Source: Desulforhopalus singaporensis
Lineage (GTDB): Bacteria; Desulfobacterota; Desulfobulbia; Desulfobulbales; Desulfocapsaceae
Assembly (NCBI RefSeq): GCF_900104445.1
Contig: NZ_FNJI01000017.1
Coordinates: 1 to 64,000 of the forward strand
Direction of reading: 5' to 3'
DNA: 64,000 bases
Shown one piece after another: positions 16,799 to 24,928 of the stretch. The notes beneath the pieces are model-generated. The model worked only from the letters and a program-made list of their open reading frames with translations. It did not search any database and had not been told where the DNA came from. Position 1 is the stretch's first letter. Every line of letters begins with the position of its first letter. The translations under genes were made by a program, and so were the position numbers.

Positions 16799-17124
16799 CA
16801 GATCAGGGCTCCGCTGCCGAAGGTGAATATCCGGGATACGATCGTATCCGCAAAGGCCAGGGTAGATATGATCATAACGACCACACAAAGACCCTTGGCA
16901 AACCCGTCCAGTTCCTCCTTGCGAAACCAGAGCATAAAAGCCGCAGTCAGAAACATGATGATGGCGACAAACTTGGCCCAGGGCCCGGTCAACGTGTTCT
17001 TGACCTTTTCCATAGGGCCTTCAAACTCGGCGATTGTGTCGGCAAGAGCCAGGCCTGAACCGCAGAGGATAAGGGCGAAAACTGCGACAATCATTGATAA
17101 AGAGATGATGTTTGTGAATTTCAT
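16798..17124 (-). CDS. trbC: TrbC (VirB2-like) major pilin
   Basis: The 108-residue prepilin has a signal peptide ending at LALA|DT and two hydrophobic helices (about residues 50-66 and 78-94) joined by a short charged loop, FRKEELDG. This is the VirB2/TrbC layout. In IncP the prepilin is trimmed and cyclised by TraF, which is encoded in this operon at 2827-3270. It starts the core trb series, five bases after the TraM-like gene. Confidence 0.88.
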   Translation of the reverse strand: MKFTNIISLSMIVAVFALILCGSGLALADTIAEFEGPMEKVKNTLTGPWAKFVAIIMFLTAAFMLWFRKEELDGFAKGLCVVVMIISTLAFADTIVSRIFTFGSGALI

Positions 17125-17129
17125 ATGCG

Positions 17130-17399
17130 TTACCTCAATATGATCAGGGTTAAAAATATGCCCGCCGCGATACCCGCGAGGGCAGCTATTGTTGCCAGAT
17201 ACCAGGAATTTTTTACTTCCCGTTTCTGGAGTTCTTGTTCAAATCGTTCGCGTTGTTCTGCTTCCATCCGCTCAAAGAGTCTTTTGCTTTCATCAAGAAA
17301 GACCTGGCAGATCGTCGCGACAAGCATCACCGGATCGTTGTCGGTGACGGCGACCTGGTGCTTTTTAGCTATTTCTTCTTTCAGTTTGTTAAAGCGCAT
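17130..17399 (-). CDS. TraM-like small protein with C-terminal membrane anchor
   Basis: The ATG at 17399 (MRFNKLKEE) gives 89 residues; the upstream frame start at 17435 lies well inside the previous gene. Residues 2-30 (EEIAKKHQVAVTDNDPVMLV) resemble the TraM family of IncP and Ti plasmids, where DDP and a following TI are conserved. A charged coiled-coil (ESKRLFERMEAEQRERFEQE) leads to a single C-terminal membrane segment (LATIAALAGIAAGIFLTLII). It is probably a small membrane component or regulator of transfer. The family name is moderate; the topology is clear. Confidence 0.6.
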   Translation of the reverse strand: MRFNKLKEEIAKKHQVAVTDNDPVMLVATICQVFLDESKRLFERMEAEQRERFEQELQKREVKNSWYLATIAALAGIAAGIFLTLIILR

Positions 17400-18294
17400 A
17401 GTTCGGCCAATAGATAAACCTGAGCCATAAATCAAACGACATCAGTCTCCAGGCCGTATCGCCTGATTTTTTGATCGGCTTTAAAGACTCCAGAAAAGAA
17501 GAAGATTGGGATTCAAACCAGTTGGCAAATGATCGGTCTTGCATCTCCTCTTCCTGCCGCAACCTGGCTTCTTCCTCTTTTTCTTTTTGGAACCGGACCT
17601 TTTCTTCACGTTTTGCCGCTTCTGCTGTTTGCACGGCTTCAAGGGCTTCGCTGTATCGCTCGTGCCGCAGAAATCGCCACAGTTGCGGGATATATCCCCG
17701 CTGCCAGCTGTCTGTTCTCCTGAAGATGCCAATGGTTTTGATAAGGCTTTCCAGATCCGGGAGGCGGTCCTTGCGTAATAACCTGAAAAAAGTCCTCCTG
17801 GCCTTGTGGAGGTTTTCATGGTTTGGGTAGTGTTCACACAAAAGTGCAAACGGGTCTTGCCCCCCAGCGGGGGGTAGGGGGGTAGTTACCTTGTTCTTTA
17901 ACCTATAGTTAGGAGACGCTTTCTGATTGGCAGTTTTTGCAGTTATTGGAAGTGAAGAAGTTTGTTGTCGCGCCAGAGAAAAAATAAGTTGTTTCAGCTC
18001 TTCAATGGTCTTTACGAAATATTTTGCCGTCTGGCCTGCTCCACGTCGCACAACCTTGACAAGGCCAAGGTTTTTCAGTTTGGCAATATGATTGGCAACA
18101 GTTCGTGGATTGATCCCAAGCATTGCGGCAAGCGTTGTCTGGCGCGCGAATGCGTAGCCGTCTTTTTTGCTCAACCAGTAAAGCAGTGAGAAGGTATGCT
18201 GTACGGATGACCTGAGTCCCGATAGCTTTACCTGTTGCCGGAATTCGGGGTTGTCGATACTCAGAAACACATTGCTGTATCCAAAAGTTCCCAT
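17389..18294 (-). CDS. Winged-helix protein, replication-initiator-like
   Basis: The 301-residue protein has an N-terminal winged helix at about residues 40-95 (LLYWLSKKDGYAFARQTTLA, then LGINPRTVANHIAKLKNLGL). A serine- and lysine-rich linker follows, then a helical region with a highly charged coiled-coil (AAKREEKVRFQKEKEEEARL). This layout is common in element-borne helix-turn-helix proteins of the replication-initiator or regulator kind. I cannot assign it further. It overlaps the TraM-like start and faces a palindrome-rich intergenic region (18378-18456). Its winged helix is closely related to the small protein encoded at 18464-18688. Confidence 0.6.
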   Translation of the reverse strand: MGTFGYSNVFLSIDNPEFRQQVKLSGLRSSVQHTFSLLYWLSKKDGYAFARQTTLAAMLGINPRTVANHIAKLKNLGLVKVVRRGAGQTAKYFVKTIEELKQLIFSLARQQTSSLPITAKTANQKASPNYRLKNKVTTPLPPAGGQDPFALLCEHYPNHENLHKARRTFFRLLRKDRLPDLESLIKTIGIFRRTDSWQRGYIPQLWRFLRHERYSEALEAVQTAEAAKREEKVRFQKEKEEEARLRQEEEMQDRSFANWFESQSSSFLESLKPIKKSGDTAWRLMSFDLWLRFIYWPNYAL

Positions 18295-18377
18295 AAAAAC
18301 AGTCTCCTAGGAAAACTCGTCTTATGGGCACAAAACACCGGTCAGCACTTGACACGTTTTTTGAAATCAAGTACTCT

Positions 18378-18456
18378 GATACTACTTAGGACGTAGTATC
18401 CGGCGCTTAGCGCCCTATGATTGTGGGCTTTTTTCAGTTGCAGCTGAAAAAAGCCC
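18378..18456. repeat. Cluster of three perfect inverted repeats in the 169-bp gap before the winged-helix gene
   Basis: GATACTAC (18378-18385) pairs with GTAGTATC (18393-18400); GGCGC (18402-18406) pairs with GCGCC (18410-18414); GGGCTTTTTTCAG (18425-18437) pairs with CTGAAAAAAGCCC (18444-18456). The third could be a terminator for the upstream traK-traL-wHTH genes, although its T-run is inside the stem on that strand. The first two have no obvious explanation. The stretch is a candidate origin of replication, oriT or operator region. A perfect TTGACA (18349-18354) also lies here on the plus strand. Confidence 0.6.
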
Positions 18457-18463
18457 TTTTCAT

Positions 18464-18688
18464 TTACGCTGTCTTATAAATCGCGGTTTTTCCCCCTCCT
18501 CTTCTGGTAACTGTTAACAGACCCAGCTCTTTGAGCTTGGTTATGTGGTTGTTTATAGTCCTGCTGCTGATCCCAAGCTCTTTTGCAAGAGCGGCTTGGT
18601 TTTGAAAATTGTTAGTGACCAGGTGGTCCAGGATAACCTGGCTTACTATGCCTATGTTTTTGTCGAGGGAATTTTTATTCAGTAGCAT
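18464..18688 (-). CDS. Small stand-alone winged-helix regulator
   Basis: The 74 residues are essentially one winged helix-turn-helix domain (AALAKELGISSRTINNHITK, then LKELGLLTVTRRGGGKTAIY). It is clearly homologous to the N-terminal domain of the protein encoded at 17389-18294 (LGINPRTVANHIAKLKNLGL, RRGAGQTAKY). It overlaps the end of the traL-like gene by 14 bases, so it is translated from the same message. With no other domain it probably binds the same DNA as its larger relative and acts as repressor or competitor in the adjacent palindrome region. Confidence 0.72.
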   Translation of the reverse strand: MLLNKNSLDKNIGIVSQVILDHLVTNNFQNQAALAKELGISSRTINNHITKLKELGLLTVTRRGGGKTAIYKTA

Positions 18689-19412
18689 CGTCTGTCTCCT
18701 TCACTATCTGCGCTTCATCGAGAAGCTGATATATCTTTCGCTGAACGATCTTGAGACGCTGGCGTGCCATAAGATTTATTTCCGAAGTCTGGACCGCCTC
18801 GTCAAACGTCAGCTTGCGGCTCAGCATCGTTTCGATGTCGTAGCCGAAGGTGTCTTTCTTGTATGAGGGCAGGACGATACATTTACCGTCGCCCTGGATA
18901 ACCTTTTGTCGTAGGTCGTGATCGGTGAAGTAATCGGTGGAGCCGAAAAAAGGATTTACCCAAACAATCAGTGGACTATCAAAACCGCCCAGCAGTGATT
19001 GAAGACCTTTAAGGGTGTCACCGGCAGACTGACCGCCGGTGATCACGGTATGGATGATAAGATCATGGCCGGATTCCCTGATTAGGTCCGGAACCATGTT
19101 TTCGCTGATGTATGACGCCAAAGGAATAAAAGATGCCGCGCCGTTATCAATTACTGCGCTGCTGCCGTCTGGCAACTGCAGGAGTTTTTCTATCAGGCTG
19201 TCAAAAAGCCTGCTGTTTATGCTGTCATCCTCCAGGATATCAACTTTGTGGACTTTGAGAGATTTGAATGCGCTGAAAGTTGCGTTGACAGGATCGGTGT
19301 CAAAGCAGGCCACTTTCACGTCCCGGTCTATCAGGTACTGTGCCAGTAGCGAGCTGACAAAGCTTTTGCCGACACCGCCCTTGCCCTGCAGGATCAGATG
19401 AATAGTTGCCAT
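18675..19412 (-). CDS. traL: TraL-like ParA-family ATPase
   Basis: The ATG at 19412 shares a base with the traK-like stop (TGATG); a GTG one codon earlier is less likely. The start MATIHLILQGKGGVGKSFVS contains the deviant Walker A of ParA/MinD proteins. CFDTDPVNATFSAFKSLKV with INSRLFDSLIE matches IncP TraL very well. ParA-like proteins of this kind are non-essential in RP4 transfer and may aid positioning or partition of the transfer apparatus. The order traK-traL agrees with IncP. Confidence 0.8.
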   Translation of the reverse strand: MATIHLILQGKGGVGKSFVSSLLAQYLIDRDVKVACFDTDPVNATFSAFKSLKVHKVDILEDDSINSRLFDSLIEKLLQLPDGSSAVIDNGAASFIPLASYISENMVPDLIRESGHDLIIHTVITGGQSAGDTLKGLQSLLGGFDSPLIVWVNPFFGSTDYFTDHDLRQKVIQGDGKCIVLPSYKKDTFGYDIETMLSRKLTFDEAVQTSEINLMARQRLKIVQRKIYQLLDEAQIVKETDDATE

Positions 19413-19759
19413 CACTTACCCTCCTTCTTCTTTTCGTTGAAATCGAAATCAACGGGCAGAGGAGTGGGGTCGTGCTCGAAACGGCGTTGAGGTTTGGCAG
19501 GTGGATCTATTGGTACAGTATCCGCCCCCGAGACCTGTCGTTTGATTTTGACTTTAGCTTTTTTTGAGAATGGAGTAGGATCATCGGGATTCATACAGCA
19601 AGCCCAAAAGGCTTGGTAAGACATCGTTATCTTGCCTTGATCCTTGAGATACTTCCAGATCCTCTTGACCGGCTGCTGTCGTTCTAATTGCCTGGTGACA
19701 TAATCCTTAACAACTAAGAATTGGGTGTGACAATTACTTCTAATCGGTAGGTCTTGCAT
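19412..19759 (-). CDS. traK: TraK-like oriT-binding protein
   Basis: The ATG at 19759 (MQDLPIRSN) follows AAGGG; the longer frame reaches 19789. The 115-residue basic protein has a helical N-terminal part (VVKDYVTRQLERQQPVKRIW) and a lysine-rich tail with QRRFEHDPTPLPVDFDF near the C-terminus, reminiscent of IncP TraK, which wraps oriT. Being directly upstream of traL strengthens the name. Only about 95 bases separate its start from the tRNA-Glu gene, most of them a terminator, and no sigma-70 promoter is evident there. Confidence 0.62.
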   Translation of the reverse strand: MQDLPIRSNCHTQFLVVKDYVTRQLERQQPVKRIWKYLKDQGKITMSYQAFWACCMNPDDPTPFSKKAKVKIKRQVSGADTVPIDPPAKPQRRFEHDPTPLPVDFDFNEKKKEGK

Positions 19760-19794
19760 TGTCCCTTTCCTGGGTTGAGAAAGAAACAACGCAT

Positions 19795-19848
19795 AAAAAA
19801 AGGCGTTATCCCTTTCTTGTCTAATTTAACAAGAAAGAAATAACGCCT
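19795..19848 (-). terminator. Intrinsic terminator of the tRNA-Lys/tRNA-Glu transcript
   Basis: Two 20-base arms (19801-19820 and 19829-19848) are separated by an eight-base loop, and six T follow on the minus strand. The two imperfect positions are G-U pairs in minus-strand RNA but C/A mismatches in plus-strand RNA. This shows the hairpin is built for the minus-strand tRNA transcript. It also insulates the mobile element from tRNA transcription. Confidence 0.85.
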
Positions 19849-19853
19849 CTATA

Positions 19854-19931
19854 TGGCGTCCCCAACCGGATTCGAACCGGTGTTGTCGGCGTGAAAGGCC
19901 GATGTCCTGGACCTGACTAGACGATGGGGAC
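19854..19931 (-). tRNA. tRNA-Glu (anticodon TTC)
   Basis: The minus strand reads GTCCCCATCGTCTAG at the 5' end, an anticodon arm with loop CTTTCAC (anticodon TTC), GGTTCGAATCC in the T arm, and an encoded CCA. Acceptor arms GTCCCC and GGGGAC pair. Its 3' end faces the conjugative element, the usual orientation for an element integrated at a tRNA 3' end. No second copy of the tRNA 3' end is present in the window. Confidence 0.95.
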
Positions 19932-19940
19932 CTTGTTTTC

Positions 19941-20016
19941 TGGTGGGTCGTGCGCGACTCGAACGCGCGACTCTCTGATTAAAAGTCAGATACTCTACCA
20001 ACTGAGTTAACGACCC
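19941..20016 (-). tRNA. tRNA-Lys (anticodon TTT)
   Basis: The minus strand begins GGGTCGTTAACTCAG, has anticodon loop CTTTTAA (anticodon TTT), GCGTTCGAGTCGC in the T arm, and ends in an encoded CCA. It lies nine bases upstream of tRNA-Glu in the same transcript and shares its promoter and terminator. Confidence 0.95.
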
Positions 20017-20027
20017 GTGGAGCGCCC

Positions 20028-20056
20028 TATATACAAATTCGTAGAAGATGTGTCAA
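20028..20056 (-). promoter_or_regulatory. Sigma-70 promoter of the tRNA operon
   Basis: On the minus strand a perfect TTGACA (20051-20056) is followed after 17 bases by TATATA (20028-20033) and then a GC-rich discriminator GGGCGC, as in growth-rate-controlled stable-RNA promoters. It ends 11 bases before tRNA-Lys. Confidence 0.8.
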
Positions 20057-20283
20057 CGATTATTTTCATCTTTTTTGTATTTTTATCATTTAGTGGGTTT
20101 AACGTCAAGCGAAGACATGTCGCTCTAGGCAAACGACAATATGGGATATGCGGGTATAAATAAGTTGTGACCTGTTATCAGGAATGCTATATCAGAAAAC
20201 TGGTTTTTTGTTTGCGGAGTAATACGCTGCATACTCCGCCACCGTTGTTTAAACGTCATGCAGAAATTCAGGGAAGTAATTTA

Positions 20284-20889
20284 ATGGGCTTTTTAAAGGG
20301 TACCGCAAGCTTTGTCCGATTTTCCGTAGAAGGTGAGTTGCCGGACAACAGTCTTGATTTTATCGCTGACAGAATAATCTCCTTTTCCTTCCAGGATATT
20401 GACGATACCTATGACGAATATTCCATCGGCTGGGTTTCGGTTCTCAATATGTTCGATTCACAGTTTGCATATGCATCTTACGCTGCCGGGGATTATATAA
20501 CGCTCACATTACGAATCGATGAGAGGAAGGTCGCTCCGGCAATTTTGAAAAAGTTCGTGCAGAAAGAAGAAGAACGGGTCCGGATTGAAAAAGAACTCCC
20601 CAAACTGAGCCGTTCCATGAAGGTGCAGATTAAGGACAGAGTGCGAACCGAGCTGTTACGTAAGGCAATACCTGTACCTTCGACATACGAGCTCTGCTGG
20701 AGTCTCTCAGACGGCATCGTCCTGTTTTTCAGCACCAATAAAAAGGCCCAAGCGCTTCTGGAGGATTATTTCAAGGAGACTTTCGGGCTGTTGATCAAAC
20801 AGCAGATTCCTTATATTACGGCGGAACAGATTCTGGACGAGGACGAACTTTATAACCTTGAGCGGGTGACCCCGGAAATTTTTGTGTAG
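20284..20889 (+). CDS. rdgC: RdgC-like protein, N-terminal part
   Basis: The ATG at 20284 (MGFLKGTASFVRF, behind AGGGA) is chosen over a frame start at 20167. The 201 residues parallel the first two-thirds of RdgC, a DNA-binding ring protein that restrains RecA: a lysine/glutamate-rich helix (KKFVQKEEERVRIEKELPKL) followed by DGIVLFFSTNKKAQALLEDY, which aligns with E. coli RdgC around LIMVDCASAKKAE. The C-terminal RdgC portion appears in the next gene. It begins a plus-strand group with gatB, radC and hemW. A GCGGAGTA/TACTCCGC hairpin (20214-20239) lies upstream. Confidence 0.72.
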   Translation: MGFLKGTASFVRFSVEGELPDNSLDFIADRIISFSFQDIDDTYDEYSIGWVSVLNMFDSQFAYASYAAGDYITLTLRIDERKVAPAILKKFVQKEEERVRIEKELPKLSRSMKVQIKDRVRTELLRKAIPVPSTYELCWSLSDGIVLFFSTNKKAQALLEDYFKETFGLLIKQQIPYITAEQILDEDELYNLERVTPEIFV

Positions 20890-20932
20890 GCTTTGACGCA
20901 AAGAAGAAGTTTTTTAAAAAGGTAATTTTGTT

Positions 20933-21481
20933 ATGGACTTGGTAGATCTCATCGCAGAAAAACGCTTTTTGGGCCAGGAGTTTTTGACTTGGCTATGGTG
21001 GAAAAGTGAAGAACGGGGCGGCAGTGTCAAGCTTGAAGATGAAGGCGATATAACCGTGGCCTTTGAGAAACACATGCTCCTTGAGTCGGGAGAAGGGGAG
21101 TCGAGTGAAAAAATAGTATGCACAGGACTTCAGACCGAACTCCAGGAGGCGAGGACAGGTCTGCAGATGGGAAAAAAACTTGAGCAGGCCCGTATCGTTA
21201 TAGGGTATAACAATTACGAGTTCAGCTTTACCCTTTCAGGCGGTCTGATGGAATTCAGGAATGTGAGACTGCCGAAGACAGATGCTACGGAAAACGATAA
21301 GAGTGAAAATCCTGAAGAAGTTGAAGGAATGATTCTCGAACGGATCTTTCTCTTTGAAGAACTTGTCAGAGTTGTGCATTCTCTATTTCGAGTTTTCATA
21401 AAGCGCAGGGTTTCCCCCGAGTGGCGGGATGAGCTGCAGAGAATACGGGATTGGGTCGAGCAATCGGCCGCTGTTGCCTGA
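20933..21481 (+). CDS. RdgC-like protein, C-terminal part (split gene partner)
   Basis: This 182-residue protein starts MDLVDLIAEKRFLGQEFLTW and contains GLQMGKKLEQARIVIGYNNY followed by a strand-rich segment (FSFTLSGGLMEFRNVRLP). That segment resembles the end of RdgC, where GKVVTKLALDW leads into a similar sheet. The two genes are 43 bases apart with their own ribosome sites, and neither looks decayed, so this reads as a stable two-gene RdgC rather than a fresh frameshift. The correspondence is by eye and moderate. Confidence 0.6.
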   Translation: MDLVDLIAEKRFLGQEFLTWLWWKSEERGGSVKLEDEGDITVAFEKHMLLESGEGESSEKIVCTGLQTELQEARTGLQMGKKLEQARIVIGYNNYEFSFTLSGGLMEFRNVRLPKTDATENDKSENPEEVEGMILERIFLFEELVRVVHSLFRVFIKRRVSPEWRDELQRIRDWVEQSAAVA

Positions 21482-21514
21482 GTTGAGAATTTAAAAACAA
21501 TAAGCAGGGATGTT

Positions 21515-22939
21515 ATGGAGTTTGAAACTGTAATAGGACTTGAAATACACGCCCAACTGAAAACGGAAACAAAAATATTCTGCGGATGTTCAACGAGTTT
21601 CGGAGCCCCCCCGAACACCAATACGTGCCCGATATGTCTCGGCATGCCGGGAGTCCTTCCAGTGCTGAACAAGCGGGTTGTTGAGTTTGCCGTCAAGCTG
21701 GGGCTTGCCACCAATGCCAGGATCAATCTGTACAACCAGTTTGCCAGAAAAAACTATTTTTACCCCGATTTGCCCAAAGGGTACCAGACCTCGCAGTTTG
21801 ACCTGCCGATAGTGGGCAGGGGCGAAATAGAGATAGAAGTAGACGGAGTAAGGAAAAAAATAGGGATCACCAGGATCCATATGGAAGAGGATGCGGGAAA
21901 ACTTATCCATGATGAATTGGAGCCTGTCTCCCACGTGGACCTGAACAGGACGGGTACTCCGCTTCTTGAGATTGTTTCGGAGCCGGATATAAGATCGCCT
22001 GAGGAGGCGGTGGCTTATCTGAAGAAACTGCACGCCATTGTCCGGTATCTTGATATATGCGACGGCAATATGCAGGAAGGCAGCTTCCGCTGTGATGCCA
22101 ATATCTCCCTGAGACCGGTAGGGCAGGAGCAGTTTGGTATCCGAACCGAATTGAAAAACATGAATTCGTTCAAGCATGTCCAGAATGGTCTGGAGTATGA
22201 AATCCGCCGCCAGCGGGACATCCTCCTCGACGGTGAGGAGGTTGTTCAGGAAACCCTGCTGTGGAACCCCGATAAAAACTGTACCGAATCGATGCGAGGC
22301 AAGGAAGACGCGCATGACTACCGGTATTTTCCCTGCCCGGACTTGGTCCCTGTTGAGATTGATGAGGCGTGGGTAGAGGAAATACGCCGGTCACTTCCTG
22401 AGATGCCTGATGAAAAGAAGGATCGTTTCCGTGATCAGTACAAGCTGCCGGAATACGATGCGGTACTGCTCACCGGTGATATCGCGGTGGCAAACTATTT
22501 CGAGTCGGCGGTAGCGGCGGGAGCTCAACCGAAAAGGGCGTCCAACTGGATAATGACCGAGCTGCTGCGAGAATTGAAAGGGGAGGATATTACTTCCTGC
22601 AGGGTTTCTGCCGGTCAGCTCGCCGCCCTTCTGAAAATGATAGACGCCAACACCATCAGCGGGAAGATCGCCAAGACCGTTTTTCAGGATATGATGGAAA
22701 CAGGTGATGATGCGGAAACAATCGTTAAGGAAAAAAACCTGATACAGGTTTCTGACGAAGGGGAACTGACCGCCATCGTTGAAAGGATTGTCGCGGCCAA
22801 CCCGGATCAGGCGGAAGACTACCGAAACGGCAAGACCAAGATAATGGGCTATTTCGTCGGCCAGCTGATGAAGGAAACCAAAGGCAAGGCCAACCCGAAG
22901 CTGGTCAATGAACTCTTTGTGAAGGTATTGACTCAATAA
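21515..22939 (+). CDS. gatB: Aspartyl/glutamyl-tRNA amidotransferase subunit B
   Basis: GatB is the kinase and tRNA-binding subunit of GatCAB, which converts misacylated Glu-tRNA-Gln (and Asp-tRNA-Asn) to the correct amide. The 474 residues begin [20 protein letters not shown] and include [40 protein letters not shown] and the C-terminal YqeY-like tail that ends near [13 protein letters not shown]. Length is normal. AGGGA lies six bases before the ATG. gatA and gatC are not in the window. Confidence 0.97.
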   Translation: MEFETVIGLEIHAQLKTETKIFCGCSTSFGAPPNTNTCPICLGMPGVLPVLNKRVVEFAVKLGLATNARINLYNQFARKNYFYPDLPKGYQTSQFDLPIVGRGEIEIEVDGVRKKIGITRIHMEEDAGKLIHDELEPVSHVDLNRTGTPLLEIVSEPDIRSPEEAVAYLKKLHAIVRYLDICDGNMQEGSFRCDANISLRPVGQEQFGIRTELKNMNSFKHVQNGLEYEIRRQRDILLDGEEVVQETLLWNPDKNCTESMRGKEDAHDYRYFPCPDLVPVEIDEAWVEEIRRSLPEMPDEKKDRFRDQYKLPEYDAVLLTGDIAVANYFESAVAAGAQPKRASNWIMTELLRELKGEDITSCRVSAGQLAALLKMIDANTISGKIAKTVFQDMMETGDDAETIVKEKNLIQVSDEGELTAIVERIVAANPDQAEDYRNGKTKIMGYFVGQLMKETKGKANPKLVNELFVKVLTQ

Positions 22940-22954
22940 TCAGAGATTTGGGCG

Positions 22955-23692
22955 GTGGACAAGAAGCAGTGGCAGCAGAAAGGGCAGGGGCACAGGGCCA
23001 GGCTCAGGGACAGGTTTCTCGAAAAGGGGATCAACTCCTTTAGTGATACAGAGGTTCTTGAGCTTTTGTTGTCGTTTGGTACCCCTCGGGCCGACTGTAA
23101 AGAACAGGCAAGGGCTCTTTTGCAAAAATTCGGATCTTTTGGGCAGGTTCTGGACGCGCCACTGTCCCTGCTGCAGGAGGTAAAGGGCGTCGGCCCGAAA
23201 AACAGTTTTGCCCTGCGGTTCGTACAGGGTGTCGCCCAGCGATACCTCAGGGAACGAATCAGGGGAAAACACTATCTTCACGTTGCAGCCGACGTTGCAG
23301 ACTACCTTGTATTCTCGATGAGGGGTTTGAAAAGGGAGGTGTTTACCGTAATATTTCTCGATTCATCCCACGCTGTTATCGAGTCAGAAACCGTAGCGGA
23401 AGGAACCGTAAACCTCAATACCATATACCCCAGAGAGATTATTGCAAAAGCGCTCAAGCATAACGCAGCGGCTCTGGTGGTGGCGCATAATCATCCGTCC
23501 GGCTCTCTTGTCCCATCGGCCAAAGACATTACCCTCACCAAAACGCTTCATTTTCTCTCATCGGCAATGCAGCTGCAGCTGCTCGATCACCTGATAATCG
23601 GTGACGGTGTGTACAGCTTCAATGAAAAAGGAATCATGGACACCATTCGTAAAGACACGCAGAAGGTGATGGCCGCATTGAGGCGTGACTGA
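22955..23692 (+). CDS. radC: RadC-family JAMM protein
   Basis: The 245 residues (GTG start) carry an N-terminal helix-hairpin-helix region (LLQEVKGVGPKNSFALRF) and a C-terminal JAB1/MPN domain with the metal motif HNHPSGSLVPSAKD. The family was named for DNA repair, but that role is doubtful and its substrate is unknown. It starts 15 bases after gatB and is followed five bases later by hemW. Confidence 0.92.
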   Translation: MDKKQWQQKGQGHRARLRDRFLEKGINSFSDTEVLELLLSFGTPRADCKEQARALLQKFGSFGQVLDAPLSLLQEVKGVGPKNSFALRFVQGVAQRYLRERIRGKHYLHVAADVADYLVFSMRGLKREVFTVIFLDSSHAVIESETVAEGTVNLNTIYPREIIAKALKHNAAALVVAHNHPSGSLVPSAKDITLTKTLHFLSSAMQLQLLDHLIIGDGVYSFNEKGIMDTIRKDTQKVMAALRRD

Positions 23693-23697
23693 CAGGT

Positions 23698-24825
23698 ATG
23701 GCCTCACTCTATATCCATATACCCTTTTGCCTCAAGAAGTGTCTCTACTGTTCGTTTAATTCGTGTGTTGCTGGCCCGGATCTTTACGTCAGGTATGTTG
23801 GTGCCCTTGTCGAGGAGTTGGATTGTGTCGCCGCAGCTCTTGACGGGCGGCCAATAAATACGGTGTTTATCGGTGGCGGAACCCCGACAGTGCTGCCTTC
23901 GTCACTTCTGGTCAGAATAGTCAGCCATTGCCGCGACAGCTTTGTTTTCAGCGAGGACGCGGAGGTGTCGGTGGAAGCGAACCCGGGTTCTGTGGATGCA
24001 CCTTACCTCGAATCCCTGTCAAGAGGGGGAGTCAACAGGTTGTCTTTCGGGGTGCAGTCTTTCAACGATACCGAATTGAGCCGCCTGGGGCGGCTGCACA
24101 CGGCAAAAGAAGCAGACGCTGCAGTCAGGCATGCCCGAAATGCTGGGTTTTGCAACATCAATCTCGACCTCATGTATGGCCTGCCGGGGCAATCGGTCAG
24201 TACCTGGCAGGATACCCTTGGGCGGGCGATCGACCTTGGTCCGGTTCATCTCTCGCTATACCAGTTGAGCGTTGAAGAAAATACCCCTTTTGAGAAGCTG
24301 GCGGCTGCTGGCACCCTTGATCTTCCCGGAGAGGACGACATTCTCGCCATGACCGAAGCCGGCGATCGAATCTGCGGCGAAAAAGGCTTCGTCCAGTACG
24401 AAATATCAAACTACAGTCTGCCGGGATTTACCTGTCGTCACAATATAACCTACTGGCACAACGATGAGTATTATGCCGCGGGCGCGTCGGCGGTGAGCTG
24501 TGTTGAGGGGTGCCGGGAAAAACGGGTGGTGCAACCGCAACAATATATTGCAGCCGTCGCCGAAAAAAAGAACTTGATTGTGGAGAGTGAGCGGCTGGCA
24601 AAAGAAGAGTCGTTTCGGGAAACGGTCATAATGGGACTGCGCCTGATCAAGGGCGTATCCCTGAAAAGGCTTGAAAAACGGTACCGGATTGATCCCGTTC
24701 GCTATTATGGCAAGCAGCTGGATATACTTATAACCAGCGGACTCGTCGAGTTAACAGGCGGTTATTTGCGTATTACCAGGAAGGGGAGGCCTCTTTCAAA
24801 CGTGATTATGGCAGAACTGGTTTGA
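23698..24825 (+). CDS. hemW: Radical SAM HemW (haem chaperone, HemN-like)
   Basis: The 375 residues start YIHIPFCLKKCLYCSF, with the CxxxCxxC radical SAM cluster motif, followed by FIGGGTPTVL, SFGVQSFND, DLMYGLPGQ and the HemN C-terminal domain (FRETVIMGLRLIKGVSL). HemN proper is longer and has an N-terminal extension. HemW members bind haem and deliver it rather than oxidise coproporphyrinogen. That fits an organism with c-type cytochromes. Confidence 0.9.
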   Translation: MASLYIHIPFCLKKCLYCSFNSCVAGPDLYVRYVGALVEELDCVAAALDGRPINTVFIGGGTPTVLPSSLLVRIVSHCRDSFVFSEDAEVSVEANPGSVDAPYLESLSRGGVNRLSFGVQSFNDTELSRLGRLHTAKEADAAVRHARNAGFCNINLDLMYGLPGQSVSTWQDTLGRAIDLGPVHLSLYQLSVEENTPFEKLAAAGTLDLPGEDDILAMTEAGDRICGEKGFVQYEISNYSLPGFTCRHNITYWHNDEYYAAGASAVSCVEGCREKRVVQPQQYIAAVAEKKNLIVESERLAKEESFRETVIMGLRLIKGVSLKRLEKRYRIDPVRYYGKQLDILITSGLVELTGGYLRITRKGRPLSNVIMAELV

Positions 24826-24928
24826 AAGCCAACAGGCCGCTTCGCAGCTTGTCACGGCTGCCGGATAACTCGCCCAGGACGAGGCCGCGACAGCAAAACG
24901 CGGCAGCGTTAAACTGCTTTTCGCAGAA

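Noticed and set aside
18405-18416. GCTTAGCGCCCTA resembles the IncQ nic region
   Set aside because: The relaxase is of the TraI/IncP kind, whose nic consensus (YATCCTG-Y) is not present there; the resemblance is short and partly created by the GGCGC/GCGCC repeat.
24884-24904. GCCGCG/CGCGGC stem between hemW and the GntR gene
   Set aside because: Only six base pairs and no T-run; not enough to call a terminator.
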